Shown one piece after another: positions 29,906 to 38,241 of a DNA stretch of 64,000 bases. Source of the stretch: Pseudomonadota bacterium (lineage in GTDB: Bacteria; Pseudomonadota; Gammaproteobacteria; UBA5335); NCBI GenBank assembly GCA_002862435.1, contig PKDC01000011.1, positions 1 through 64,000 of the forward strand. The letters run 5' to 3'. The notes under the pieces are model-generated. The model was given only the letters and a program-made list of their open reading frames with translations, did no database searches and was not told the DNA's origin. A program made the position numbers and the translations under genes. Within the stretch, counting starts at the first letter, position 1, and each line of letters begins with the position of its first letter.

Positions 29906-30796
29906 TCAGGCGGGAAACACGCCGGTGGAGAGGTAGCGGTCACCGCGATCACAGACGATGCCGACGAGGGTGGCGCCACGGACTTCCTGGGCCACGGTCA
30001 GCATGGCGGCCACGCAGCCCCCGGAGGAAATGCCGGCGAAGATGCCTTCCTGAGCCGCCAGCGCCCGGGTGGTCATCTCGGCCTTGTGCTGGTCCACGTC
30101 GATGATGCGATCCACATCCGCAGGATCGAAGATGCGCGGCAGGTACTCAGTCGGCCAGCGGCGAATCCCTGGAATCTGGGCGCCGTCGGCAGGCTGTACA
30201 CCGATGATGCGGATGCGCGGGTTTTGTTCCTTCAGGTAACGCGACACGCCCATGACGGTGCCGGTGGTGCCCATGGAACTGATGAAATGGGTCACCTTGC
30301 CCTGGGTATCGCGCCAGATTTCAGGTCCCGTGGTTTCATAGTGCGCCAGCGGATTGTCCGGGTTGGCGAACTGATCCAGGATCTTGCCGCGCCCCTCGGC
30401 CACCATCCGGTCGGCCAGATCCCGCGCACCTTCCATGCCGGCATCGGCCGACACCAGGATCACCTCCGCGCCGAAGGCCTTCATGGTGGCCACGCGCTCG
30501 CTGCTGGCGCTCTCGGGCATGATCAGAATCATGCGATAGCCCTTGATGGCCGCCGCCATGGCCAGCGCAATGCCGGTGTTGCCGCTGGTGGCCTCGATCA
30601 GGGTGTCACCGGGGCGAATATGCCGTCGTTCCTCGGCATGCCGGATCATGGAAACCGCCGGGCGATCCTTCACCGAACCCGCTGGGTTGTTGCCCTCCAG
30701 CTTGACCAGCAAAGTGTTGTCGGTGGCCTGTCCCAGGCGCTGCAGACGCACCAGAGGCGTGTTGCCGATGAAGGATTCGATGGTGGGGTAGGTCAT
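29906..30796 (-). CDS. cysM: Cysteine synthase B
   Basis: A PLP enzyme that makes cysteine from O-acetylserine and sulfide or thiosulfate. NPAGSVKDRPA contains the PLP lysine, EATSGNTGIALA the phosphate loop, and SSMGTTGTVMGVSRYLKE the CysM-type signature. With 296 residues it is the shorter B isozyme, in line with thiosulfate use. The ATG at 30796 gives MTYPTIESFIGNTPLV. Confidence 0.94.
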   Translation of the reverse strand: MTYPTIESFIGNTPLVRLQRLGQATDNTLLVKLEGNNPAGSVKDRPAVSMIRHAEERRHIRPGDTLIEATSGNTGIALAMAAAIKGYRMILIMPESASSERVATMKAFGAEVILVSADAGMEGARDLADRMVAEGRGKILDQFANPDNPLAHYETTGPEIWRDTQGKVTHFISSMGTTGTVMGVSRYLKEQNPRIRIIGVQPADGAQIPGIRRWPTEYLPRIFDPADVDRIIDVDQHKAEMTTRALAAQEGIFAGISSGGCVAAMLTVAQEVRGATLVGIVCDRGDRYLSTGVFPA

Positions 30797-30979
30797 GGGG
30801 CGATTGTACGGCATGGCATCGGACGGTAAAACGTCCAGCGCGCCCGGTTTGCCCCATTCAGGGCCGGATCATGGTTCGGCGGTCAGGTCACTGGCACAGG
30901 GACAATCGGCTGCACAGGCCGATCAGGTCGGAAACTGCGCCCACACGATGCGCGGGAGGCGCAGGATTCAGCGGAAAAG

Positions 30980-31055
30980 TGGCGTCCCCACGGGGATTTG
31001 AACCCCGGTCGCCGCCGTGAAAGGGCGGTGTCCTTGACCACTAGACGATGGGGAC
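30980..31055 (-). tRNA. tRNA-Glu (anticodon TTC)
   Basis: 76 bases with encoded CCA. The acceptor GTCCCCA pairs with TGGGGAC, the anticodon loop reads CTTTCAC within a CCGCC/GGCGG stem, and the T-arm is CCGGGGTTCAAATCCCCG. Cotranscribed with tRNA-Ala upstream. Confidence 0.95.
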
Positions 31056-31095
31056 GTGGTGCCCGATGGGTATTTCACCCCAGTTCGGGAAAACG

Positions 31096-31171
<76 letters not shown>

Positions 31172-31189
31172 CTGTTCGGGAAGCCGCAA

Positions 31190-31218
31190 ACTTTAATGTT
31201 CGATGCGGGTTTCGTCAA
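31190..31218 (-). promoter_or_regulatory. Promoter of the tRNA-Ala/tRNA-Glu pair
   Basis: On the minus strand, TTGACG, a 17-base spacer and TAAAGT lie about 18 bases before the tRNA-Ala 5' end. The -35 overlaps the last codons of the kinase gene. Confidence 0.6.
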
Positions 31219-33761
31219 GTCCCCCGGCCGCCGAAACCCGTCCCGGTGTAGTTGTTTTCGATGCACCGCAACAAGGCCAGCCGCATGGCGCCCGCATTCG
31301 GATAGCGTTTGTTGACGTCCTTTTCCAGTGCCTTGTCGATGATGTTGCGCAGACACGCCGGCACGCCGCCTCGCAGGACCATGAGATCGGGATGGGGTTC
31401 GTTGGCAATGCGGGTCATCAACGTCGCCACCGTGTCCCCCTCGAAAGGCCGGCGCCCACTCACCAGCTCAAACAGCACCACCCCCAAGGAAAACAAATCC
31501 GAGCGTCCGTCCAGCGGCCGCCCCGAAAGCTGCTCGGGAGACATGTAGGGCGGCGTCCCCAGGACGGTGCCGGTGCGGGTCTTGCCACTGCTGCCGATGC
31601 GGGCAATCCCGAAATCGGCCACTTTGACCTGGCGTCCGGTCTTGTCCAGCATGATGTTACTGGGCTTGATATCGCGATGCACCACCCCGTTGCGATGGGC
31701 AAAATCCAGGGCCTCGGCGATCTGCGCCGCCATTTCCATGATGCGATTGATGGGCAACAGGCCTTCCTTGCGGGTATAGCGGCGCATGTCATGGCCATCC
31801 ACCAGTTCCATGGCGATGTAACCCAATCCATGATCCTCCCCCACATCGTAGATGGTGACGATGTGAGGGTGGTTGAGCCGCCCGGCCACCTCCGCCTCAT
31901 GAAAGAATCGCTCCTTGACCTGTTCAAGTTCCTCGGCTTCGAATTCCTGCTGCAGATTCAGCGTCTTGATCGCCACCACCCGATTGATGCGCGGGTCCAC
32001 GCCGCGATAGACGGCGCCCATGGCACCCTTGCCCAGCTGATTTTCGATGGTGTAACGGCCGAGGGTGCGAATCGCCGCGCCATTGCTCCCGCCGGTCGCG
32101 GATTTGCTGGTCGGCGCCGCAGCTGGAGCGGCTTTCACCAGCGGGCCAGGCGGTGGCAGCACACCGGTCATTTCCCGCGTTTCCCCTTCCGCGCGTTTGG
32201 CACGCAAGCGCGCCAGAATCGGCTGGGCTTGGGCCGCCGGCAAATCGGGAACCGCCGCAGCACCCGCCACCGCGATCAGGGGCGCCGAAGTCACGGAATT
32301 TCCGCGCAATCGGCGCCACCATTGCGCAAGCAGCTGGCGCAGCCGACGTCCTGGCTCCGCCCACCAGGGGCGCACGTCCCCATCATCCGCCAGATAGGCG
32401 AGATCCCGCAGATGGGCAAGACCACGCTGCACACCCACCACGGTTCCGCCCAGGATCAGCAACAGGGCCGGCGTTCCCAGGGCCACCCACCAATGCTGAA
32501 ACACCAGCAGATATCCCAGGGTAGCCAACAGGCCCGCTCCCAGGCCCCAGGCCAATGCCATTGCCAGCCAACCGGGCAACAGCGGCAGCATCAGCACCAG
32601 CAGCGCCGCAGCGGCAAGCGCCACCCAACGCCCCTGTTCCGCCCACGGTGGCCGGGTATAGAAATCCAGGCTGGCCAGACGCTGCATCAAACCAGCCTGC
32701 CATTCGATCTCGGTACGGAGGCCATCCGTTGCCATGCGTCGCTGCACATCCAATTCAGGCGCCAGCCCCACAAACACCATGCGTCCCCGGAACAAGCCAT
32801 TGGGGGTCGGCGACAGATCGGCCAATCGCACCCGCCGCCAGCTTGGCATGGCGCCCCCCATGCGCCCGGGATACACCCGCATCTCGGCATCCGTGGCAAT
32901 GAAGTGGGTACCCAGGTAAATTCCCCGGCCCGGCTCCACGCGCAGCGCCATGGAAGATCCCTCCAGCCAGCGACTGGCCAATAACAGCGCCAAGGCCGCG
33001 TGGTAACGGCCCTGATAGCCGATCACCAGTGGCAAGCCGCGCACGATGCCATCCCCATCGGCTGGGGCGTCCAGGTAACCCGCGCCCGCGGCGGCGGTAG
33101 CCAGGCGTGGCGCCGGAAAGATCGGCCGCTCCGTGGGCTTGGGGCTGGTGAGCCAGGGTGCGCCATCGCTGCTCGTCACCGTGGTTCCGGGACGGGGTGC
33201 AATGGCATGACGCCTGAGTGAATCTGGCAAATCAACCGGTTCGGACAGCGATCCCAGCCGATCGCCAAAACGGAATGGCAGGTAGGTCATACCGCCATCG
33301 CCCATGACCCGCGCCAGCAAGCCAGTGCGGTCCAGATCCCGCTCGCCATCGGCGAGCAGCCGCTGCATGCGGTTGACACTGGCGCGATCGGCCGCAACCA
33401 GCTGGCTCTCTCCCAGCACTTGGCCCAGCGTCGTAAACCAGACGGGCAGGCCCGGATCCGATTCCAGCGGCAAGACCAATCCGACACCCCGCGCCCCATC
33501 GGCACGCAACAAGTGAATCAGTCGCGCCAGCTGGGTCTGCAGATCTTCCGCCTGTCCACCCAGGCTGCGGGCATCGATTTCGACCAGGGCAAGGCTCACA
33601 TCGGCGCCCGGACTGCGGGCCAACTGCAGCCCTCGGTCATAAAGCTGCCATTCCAGATGTTGCAGCGCGGGGGCACGCAGCAACGTGGCCAGGCCCACCA
33701 CCAGCACCAGGATGATCGGCCAGACCCACTGTCCTGTCAGCCAGTCTTTAAGCGAACGCAT
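31215..33761 (-). CDS. CHASE2-domain transmembrane Ser/Thr protein kinase
   Basis: An 848-residue sensor kinase. An N-terminal helix (about 13-30) precedes a periplasmic CHASE2 sensory domain (about 35-360), three membrane helices (about 375-450), a proline/alanine-rich linker and a C-terminal Hanks-type kinase. Kinase motifs are GKGAMGAVYRG (P-loop), VAIKTL (lysine), HRDIKPSNIML (catalytic) and DFGIAR, all intact. The activation loop has TRTGTVLGTPPYMSPEQ. The ligand and substrates are unknown and no phosphatase gene is adjacent. The start is an ATG with normal spacing. Confidence 0.9.
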   Translation of the reverse strand: MRSLKDWLTGQWVWPIILVLVVGLATLLRAPALQHLEWQLYDRGLQLARSPGADVSLALVEIDARSLGGQAEDLQTQLARLIHLLRADGARGVGLVLPLESDPGLPVWFTTLGQVLGESQLVAADRASVNRMQRLLADGERDLDRTGLLARVMGDGGMTYLPFRFGDRLGSLSEPVDLPDSLRRHAIAPRPGTTVTSSDGAPWLTSPKPTERPIFPAPRLATAAAGAGYLDAPADGDGIVRGLPLVIGYQGRYHAALALLLASRWLEGSSMALRVEPGRGIYLGTHFIATDAEMRVYPGRMGGAMPSWRRVRLADLSPTPNGLFRGRMVFVGLAPELDVQRRMATDGLRTEIEWQAGLMQRLASLDFYTRPPWAEQGRWVALAAAALLVLMLPLLPGWLAMALAWGLGAGLLATLGYLLVFQHWWVALGTPALLLILGGTVVGVQRGLAHLRDLAYLADDGDVRPWWAEPGRRLRQLLAQWWRRLRGNSVTSAPLIAVAGAAAVPDLPAAQAQPILARLRAKRAEGETREMTGVLPPPGPLVKAAPAAAPTSKSATGGSNGAAIRTLGRYTIENQLGKGAMGAVYRGVDPRINRVVAIKTLNLQQEFEAEELEQVKERFFHEAEVAGRLNHPHIVTIYDVGEDHGLGYIAMELVDGHDMRRYTRKEGLLPINRIMEMAAQIAEALDFAHRNGVVHRDIKPSNIMLDKTGRQVKVADFGIARIGSSGKTRTGTVLGTPPYMSPEQLSGRPLDGRSDLFSLGVVLFELVSGRRPFEGDTVATLMTRIANEPHPDLMVLRGGVPACLRNIIDKALEKDVNKRYPNAGAMRLALLRCIENNYTGTGFGGRGT

Positions 33762-34054
33762 GAATCCGTGCTGCCCCTAAGTGTCCCAATTCATTTGAAT
33801 CGCGGGAATCCCGGCACGCGCAGGGCGGAAAACCGACCCGCCATCTTCAGTGGGTCGGCTTGGCTGCGGCCCGTACCGCATCCTGGAAGGGATTCCAGCA
33901 ATGGTTTCAGGAGGTCTATCGGCAAAGGGACAAGCCGGGTTGAGGGTTGATTGCCGGCCACAGGATGAAGCGAAGTGGCCCCGGAAATCTGAGCGGCGCC
34001 TTAAGGTGGAAACTCCCTGCATGCAGCCGGGCCGAGGAGGGCTTGGCGACAGGG

Positions 34055-34293
34055 GTTTCAAGGGTCAAGAAGAACGCGCGGTGCACTCGCCCACCTGCCT
34101 TCAAGGCGCAAATCGCCCTGACGATACTGCGAGAGGATAGGACGCTGACCGACCTGACCGGGCGGTTCGGCTGCAGCCCAACCAGGTCACCGGAGGGAAG
34201 CGCCAGCTGGTCGAGCACACCAGCGGCGCATTCGGAGGTGGCGCCGAGCCGGCGGCGCCGGCGGATCTGCAGCCGCTGAAGCTGGCCGCGTAA
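34055..34293 (+). pseudogene. IS3-family transposase OrfA remnant
   Basis: One frame reads PPAFKAQIALTILREDRTLTDLTGRFG, and after a shift near 34178 another frame continues NQVTGGKRQLVEH. Together they match the helix-turn-helix OrfA of IS3-type elements (…FGVHPNQITQWKRQL…). The rest of the element, including OrfB, is missing. Confidence 0.7.
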
Positions 34294-34437
34294 ATGATCA
34301 TCCCTGGCGCGCACCGAGTCGCCCACTGAGTCGCCCACTGCGTCGGTCGGTTCGTCGCAAGCGCCGACTGCAGCCATGGACAACGCTGCACGGCCGGCAA
34401 TCCGCACAGAGTCCACTTGCAAGTAGGGGAATGCTGT

Positions 34438-34802
34438 TCAGACAAACGGGGCCGCTTCTAAACCTTGGCGCCGTAGCTCTCTATCCAGATGTCCCTGGAT
34501 TTCCCGAACCGGCATGTCGCGGGTGTAGAGCGGCAGGATCTTAACGTCAAAGCCGGTCCAGCAGGTTTGGTGCTTGAGGACGCGTTGGGGCTCGAAGCTA
34601 CCGTGGCGGTCACAGTGGGGATCAACAGCAGTTCGCCGAGTCCGCCTTTGAGGGTCTTTTTGCGCTTGCTGTTGCGGCTGTTGCCCGCAGGGTGGCGACC
34701 GGCTCGTGTCGAGCATGGCCAAGGTGCTCAGCCATCTCGACTTCCAGGCGCACTCCACCAGCTTCTTGGTGAGTTGCTTGAGCAGCCGTTCTCGCCGAAC
34801 AT
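34438..34802 (-). pseudogene. IS256-family transposase remnant
   Basis: Read across at least two frame changes, the minus strand gives LLKQLTKKLVE-, EMAEHLGHA, GNSRNSKRKKTLKGGLGELL, DRHGSFEPQRVLKHQT and GFDVKILPLYTRDMPVREIQGHL, in the order of the N-terminal 150 residues of IS256-type transposases. The catalytic DDE part is absent. With the IS3 remnant upstream it fills most of the 33762-34965 gap; the remaining DNA there shows no gene. Confidence 0.72.
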
Positions 34803-34913
34803 GTCTTTGGGTTTCTTTCCTGAAGCGCGGCAGTTTCCTGTCATACGACCGTTGACACCAAAATTCCTACACCTTCACTCGTGCGCCTGCAGGTGATGGC
34901 AGATCCCGGACAG

Positions 34914-34941
34914 CCGAATGCCCGCTGAAGCGGGCATTCGG
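34914..34941. terminator. Strong hairpin downstream of csbD
   Basis: CCGAATGCCCGC, loop TGAA, GCGGGCATTCGG: a perfect 12-bp stem 24 bases beyond the csbD stop. It lacks a T-run on either strand, so it could equally be an mRNA-stabilising stem. Confidence 0.5.
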
Positions 34942-34965
34942 TGTGCGATATCTTAATGAAATTTC

Positions 34966-35166
34966 TTAATGGAGCTGACTTTCAAAGGCGCGAATCTGCT
35001 CTTCAGCCCGTTCCTTGGTGATGCCGTAGCGTTCCTGAATTTTCCCTATCAGGTAATCCCGATCACCCTCCAGGCGCGTCAGATCGTCATCGGTCAGATT
35101 GCCCCATTGGGCCTTGATACGGCCGGTTAGCTGCTTCCATTTGCCTTTGATTTGGTCTTCGTTCAT
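34966..35166 (-). CDS. CsbD-family stress protein
   Basis: A 66-residue highly charged helical protein starting MNEDQIKGKWKQLTGRIK, the family signature, with LEGDRDYLIGKIQERYG near the end. In other bacteria CsbD-like genes are induced by general stress; function unknown. GGAGG lies six bases before the ATG. Confidence 0.88.
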   Translation of the reverse strand: MNEDQIKGKWKQLTGRIKAQWGNLTDDDLTRLEGDRDYLIGKIQERYGITKERAEEQIRAFESQLH

Positions 35167-35223
35167 TTTATCCTCCAGTATCTTCATGGCATCCAGAGAC
35201 TGTTTTGTCTCAGATCTGTTCTC

Positions 35224-35847
35224 TCACGAACCTACCTTGAGAGCCTGTGTGTTGACTTTCTTTACACCTTTCACGCCTTGCGTCAATGAAATGGCCTTAT
35301 CGCGCATGGCGGTAGTGGGGACCCGGCCGGCCAGCGTCACCACGCCATCCTTGGTTGAGACATTGATATCAAGACCTTTCACATCAGAGTCGGCCAGCAA
35401 TTGAGATTTGACTTTGGTGGTGATCCACGCATCACCAGCCATGTGTTCCCCTTCTTCGGCAACTTCCTTGGTTTTCGCCGTCGCTGTCTGCGGATTCAGG
35501 GAGGAATCTCCAACAATCAAGGAGTTGGCGACGACCTGCACACCATCCACCGCTTTCGCGATTTCTTCAGCGCGCGCTTTCGCTGCAACCGTCGGGGCTG
35601 TACCACGCAAGGTTACGACACCAGCTTCAGTGTCGACATTTATGTTGATCCCGCGGGTCGTTTCGTCAGCAAGCAGGCGAGTCTTGACCTGCGCCGTGAT
35701 CGCCGCATCGTCCACTCTTTGCGTGGCGCTCCGCTCCGCTGCGCTGGCCGGGGTGGCGAATAAGGCCGGGGCAAGAACAGCAAGGCCAAGGGTCAATGTG
35801 GTGGTTTTCAAAAATGAGCGTTTTTTCGACTGAATGATCATTGACAT
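35224..35847 (-). CDS. BON-domain periplasmic protein (OsmY-like)
   Basis: A 207-residue protein with a signal peptide (KKRSFLKTTTLTLGLAVLAPALFATPASA) followed by two BON domains (about residues 50-115 and 135-205), each with a GV.VV.LAG/RG core. BON proteins bind membranes and help cells withstand osmotic shock. The ATG at 35847 follows AAGGA. Its neighbours CsbD and DUF1328 suggest a shared stress role. Confidence 0.87.
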   Translation of the reverse strand: MSMIIQSKKRSFLKTTTLTLGLAVLAPALFATPASAAERSATQRVDDAAITAQVKTRLLADETTRGININVDTEAGVVTLRGTAPTVAAKARAEEIAKAVDGVQVVANSLIVGDSSLNPQTATAKTKEVAEEGEHMAGDAWITTKVKSQLLADSDVKGLDINVSTKDGVVTLAGRVPTTAMRDKAISLTQGVKGVKKVNTQALKVGS

Positions 35848-35887
35848 AATTCCTTTCGATTCAGGGGGAGATTGGTTAATAGACAGT

Positions 35888-36049
35888 TCAAAGAGGGCGG
35901 CGGCCGCGGAAGAAAGAAAGCAGAAACAAGACCAGGAAGAGAATAAACAGAACCTGGGCAATCCAGCTTGCGGTTCCTGCAATGCCGCTAAAACCGAGCG
36001 CTCCTGCAATGATGGCTATGATCAAAAACATTACGGCATAACTTAACAT
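35888..36049 (-). CDS. DUF1328 small membrane protein (YtjA-like)
   Basis: A 53-residue protein with two helices: [20 protein letters not shown], then a GIAGTAS turn, then [19 protein letters not shown] and a basic RGRRP end. This is the DUF1328 pattern. It lies 40 bases upstream of the BON gene on the same strand. Function unknown. Confidence 0.85.
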   Translation of the reverse strand: MLSYAVMFLIIAIIAGALGFSGIAGTASWIAQVLFILFLVLFLLSFFRGRRPL

Positions 36050-36450
36050 ATTGGTTTCCTACTATCATGGAATGGCCAATTTCGATAAAGTTCAAATTAA
36101 ATAAAATACCTCGCTTGAATCGTGCATAGAAAGAAGGCTTTTTCAGTTGCCACAACCTCCAAGCTGCCAGAGAGCGGATTGAGATCATGATATTTTGTCT
36201 ATTTAATCAATTTCTTGAGATGCGGATGGATCCGAAGACGCGGCCCGTTTTTCAGGCATGCTCTTACATATCAGATGAGATTTCAGTATCTCAAGTGTCT
36301 CAAAAATGAGACGCAAACTTATCGACATGATTGACATCATGAAATGAAGACTTCCGTATATGAAAAAGGTTCAGTCTCCCGCCGCCTGCTTCAAGTTTGC
36401 AGTGCAATAAAATTCTGCAAGTTACTGATTTATATTAAGAAAGAATCGAA
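36050..36450. other. AT-rich intergenic region, no gene seen
   Basis: About 400 bases of low-GC DNA upstream of the DUF1328 gene. It should hold the promoters of the stress-gene group. No open frame on either strand has both a ribosome site and a recognisable sequence. Confidence 0.5.
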
Positions 36451-36459
36451 TTGAATTTC

Positions 36460-36675
36460 ATGGTCGAGGCATCGCCGACGTCGGCGATTCAATTGGCAGG
36501 CAATAGCATTCAGATCGCCTTGAGAGACGTGCGAGAGGTCCATGCCTTTTGGGAGGCGGTTACCAGAATGAAGTGCAACACCCTGGACTTGATAGGGTGT
36601 TGGGATGGGAAAGCGCACGATCATTTGACGGTGGATGAGCGGAATGCGATTCACCGGTGCCTGAACCAGGGATAG
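36460..36675 (+). CDS. Small hypothetical protein
   Basis: 71 residues from the ATG at 36460 (a TTG at 36451 is also in frame). Not recognised. The middle reads VREVHAFWEAVTRMKCNTLDLIGCWDGKAHDHLTVDERNAIHRCL, which looks like real protein rather than random sequence. Two hairpins (CAGCGG/CCGCTG and CCGCC/GGCGG) follow the stop. Confidence 0.35.
   Translation: MVEASPTSAIQLAGNSIQIALRDVREVHAFWEAVTRMKCNTLDLIGCWDGKAHDHLTVDERNAIHRCLNQG
36471..36488. repeat. Perfect 18-bp palindrome
   Basis: ATCGCCGACGTCGGCGAT, nested within an outer AATTGAAT...ATTCAATT pair. It overlaps the beginning of the small hypothetical gene. Confidence 0.6.
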
Positions 36676-36730
36676 AGTCAGCGGGCGATCAGCCGCTGGC
36701 TTGAGATCGGCCGCCCTCGGCGGTATAGAA

Positions 36731-37656
36731 AAGGGGTCAGGTCTTGCAATACAACATTACCCCACTGGTTGTGGCTTCATGATTTTTCACTATCCGGCTG
36801 ACCGTTGAATAGTGCACGCCGAAATGCTGCGCAATTGCAGCCATCGTATGCTGACCAGACAGATACGCGCGTGCCATCGCTTCATTGCGTGCATAACGTT
36901 GTTCAAAATCTGCCAGCGGCTGCGTCAGGCCGCGTCGCTGGGCGCGGGGTATCTCATCCAGCGCCGGTTGGCGCGCGATCTGCGTCTGCATCTTTTTAAC
37001 GAAGGCGTCTGATCCCAAATAAATCTGCCCCTGCAACTGGGTCCATACGCTGGGCAGACGCGCACCCTCATGCACAAACGCCACATATTTGCGGATTGCG
37101 CTGGCACGCTGGCGGCCAAATTGCGCCAGAGTCCAATCGGTTTGCAACCACTCGGGTGTGGATGCCTGCCCACAAGTGGCAAGGTAGCTGCTCCACGGCC
37201 AGTCATCCAGCCGCCTGACCATCCCCGCACGCAGCGGGTTTAACACCACATAACGCGCCAGCTCAAGCAGGTAGCTGTCCCGCTCCACTAAAATGGCCTT
37301 GTATCGCCCCTGAAACACATGTCCCACGCGCCCGTGCTGGCGGTTGAAACGCTGCGTGTAAAGACCATTAAGCTGCCGCATCCCCTTCGCCAGATTCGCC
37401 TCCGGCGTTTCAATCAAAAGATGGTAGTGATTTGTCATCTGACACCAGGCGTGACACACCCAGTTAAAGCGCTTGCAGACCTGGCCTAACACCGCCAGCC
37501 ACACCTCCCGGTCAGCGTCCGACAGGTAAATATCCTCCTGCCCATCCCCCCGCGAAGTCACATGGTAAAGCCCACCAGCCAGTTCAAGTCTTAAAGGTCG
37601 CGCCATAAGGTTAGTTTGACATGGGGGAAATGTGTTAATGCAAGACCTGACCCCTT
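36731..37656 (-). mobile_element. RAYT-type transposase unit bounded by 18-bp inverted repeats
   Basis: AAGGGGTCAGGTCTTGCA at 36731-36748 and its exact reverse complement at 37639-37656 bracket the transposase gene. Such ends are characteristic of domesticated Y1 (REP-associated) transposases found as single genes in chromosomes. Confidence 0.7.
36737..37606 (-). CDS. REP-associated tyrosine transposase (Y1/IS200-like)
   Basis: A 289-residue HUH transposase. MARPLRLELAGGLYHVTSRGDGQEDIY is the RAYT start and NHYHLLIET carries the two histidines of the HUH motif; the nucleophilic tyrosine is probably in the following helix. The C-terminal 70 residues (AMARAYLSGQHTMAAIAQHFGVHYSTVSRIVK) form an added helix-turn-helix. 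The frame is intact, so the enzyme may be active. Confidence 0.85.
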   Translation of the reverse strand: MARPLRLELAGGLYHVTSRGDGQEDIYLSDADREVWLAVLGQVCKRFNWVCHAWCQMTNHYHLLIETPEANLAKGMRQLNGLYTQRFNRQHGRVGHVFQGRYKAILVERDSYLLELARYVVLNPLRAGMVRRLDDWPWSSYLATCGQASTPEWLQTDWTLAQFGRQRASAIRKYVAFVHEGARLPSVWTQLQGQIYLGSDAFVKKMQTQIARQPALDEIPRAQRRGLTQPLADFEQRYARNEAMARAYLSGQHTMAAIAQHFGVHYSTVSRIVKNHEATTSGVMLYCKT

Positions 37657-37681
37657 GGCTTTTGTGACCCCTTGGCTTTTG
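37648..37681. repeat. Tandem 17-bp direct repeat beside the RAYT end
   Basis: TGACCCCTTGGCTTTTG occurs twice in a row. The first copy overlaps the right inverted repeat, suggesting a duplicated end. Confidence 0.65.
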
Positions 37682-37700
37682 ATGGTCTCCCTGTTTTTAG

Positions 37701-37764
37701 GCCCAACGTTTGAGTTCAGGCTGCGGCCCGTCAGGACTGTCGCGCCTGCAGAGAATGGTTAGCC
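37701..37764 (-). repeat. attC-like site 1 (integron cassette recombination site)
   Basis: On the minus strand, GGCTAAC and GTTGGGC bound about 64 bases with an internal imperfect palindrome (GCAGGCGCGAC...GGCCGCAGCCTG). The right-hand core fits GTTRRRY. The stop codon of the preceding cassette gene lies in the first core, as in classical cassettes. Confidence 0.65.
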
Positions 37765-38154
37765 CTCACCTTTCAATATGGCGGCCTCAACTTTGATGAT
37801 GATGCTTTCAATAGTGCTAATCATTGCATCTACATCCTGCCTACGAGACTCAAGCGGCTTCAGATTTCTTGCAAGGGTTGCCCTTTCGCCGTCCCGAGAT
37901 GCTCGCTGGAAAAAGCGAATGAAACCTCCCAGTTTTCCTCCGCCGCGCACCATGGAACCCCGGCTTCTTACGGCGTGCGTATGCTCTGCACGCAGTTCCT
38001 TTTGCTGGGCGTTTAGGTTCTTCTTAAGAAGCGCAAACTCCTTCTTCTTCAGCTTCAATTCCTTTAGCGCCAACTTTGCCTCTGCAAGGCCTTTGGCTTC
38101 GACGGTGATTTTTGTTCCTTCAATTTTTACGAATTTAGATGGTGTCAGGTTCAT
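37759..38154 (-). CDS. Cassette A: coiled-coil hypothetical protein
   Basis: 131 residues, not recognised. Lysine-rich and helical from residue 25 to 60 (LALKELKLKKKEFALLKKN), then a glycine turn, then a second helix; probably a coiled coil. The stop TAA is part of the GGCTAAC core of attC site 1, and the gene starts just after attC site 2, so it fills one integron cassette. A GTG nine bases upstream is an alternative start. Confidence 0.6.
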   Translation of the reverse strand: MNLTPSKFVKIEGTKITVEAKGLAEAKLALKELKLKKKEFALLKKNLNAQQKELRAEHTHAVRSRGSMVRGGGKLGGFIRFFQRASRDGERATLARNLKPLESRRQDVDAMISTIESIIIKVEAAILKGEG

Positions 38155-38175
38155 TCTCTCCACCTTGCTAGTGAG

Positions 38176-38241
38176 GGCTAACCTTTGAGATGAGCCGCGA
38201 GCGCCAGACCGGTTCGGGTCGGCTCGAGCGAAGGGTTAGGC
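38176..38241 (-). repeat. attC-like site 2
   Basis: On the minus strand, GCCTAAC and GTTAGCC bound 66 bases. An inner pair, GAGCCGACC and GGCTC, plus CGAACCGG form the hairpin arms. It separates cassettes A and B. Confidence 0.7.

Noticed and set aside
36676-36726. Intrinsic terminator after the small hypothetical gene
   Set aside because: Two small GC hairpins are present but without T-runs, and the gene itself is uncertain.
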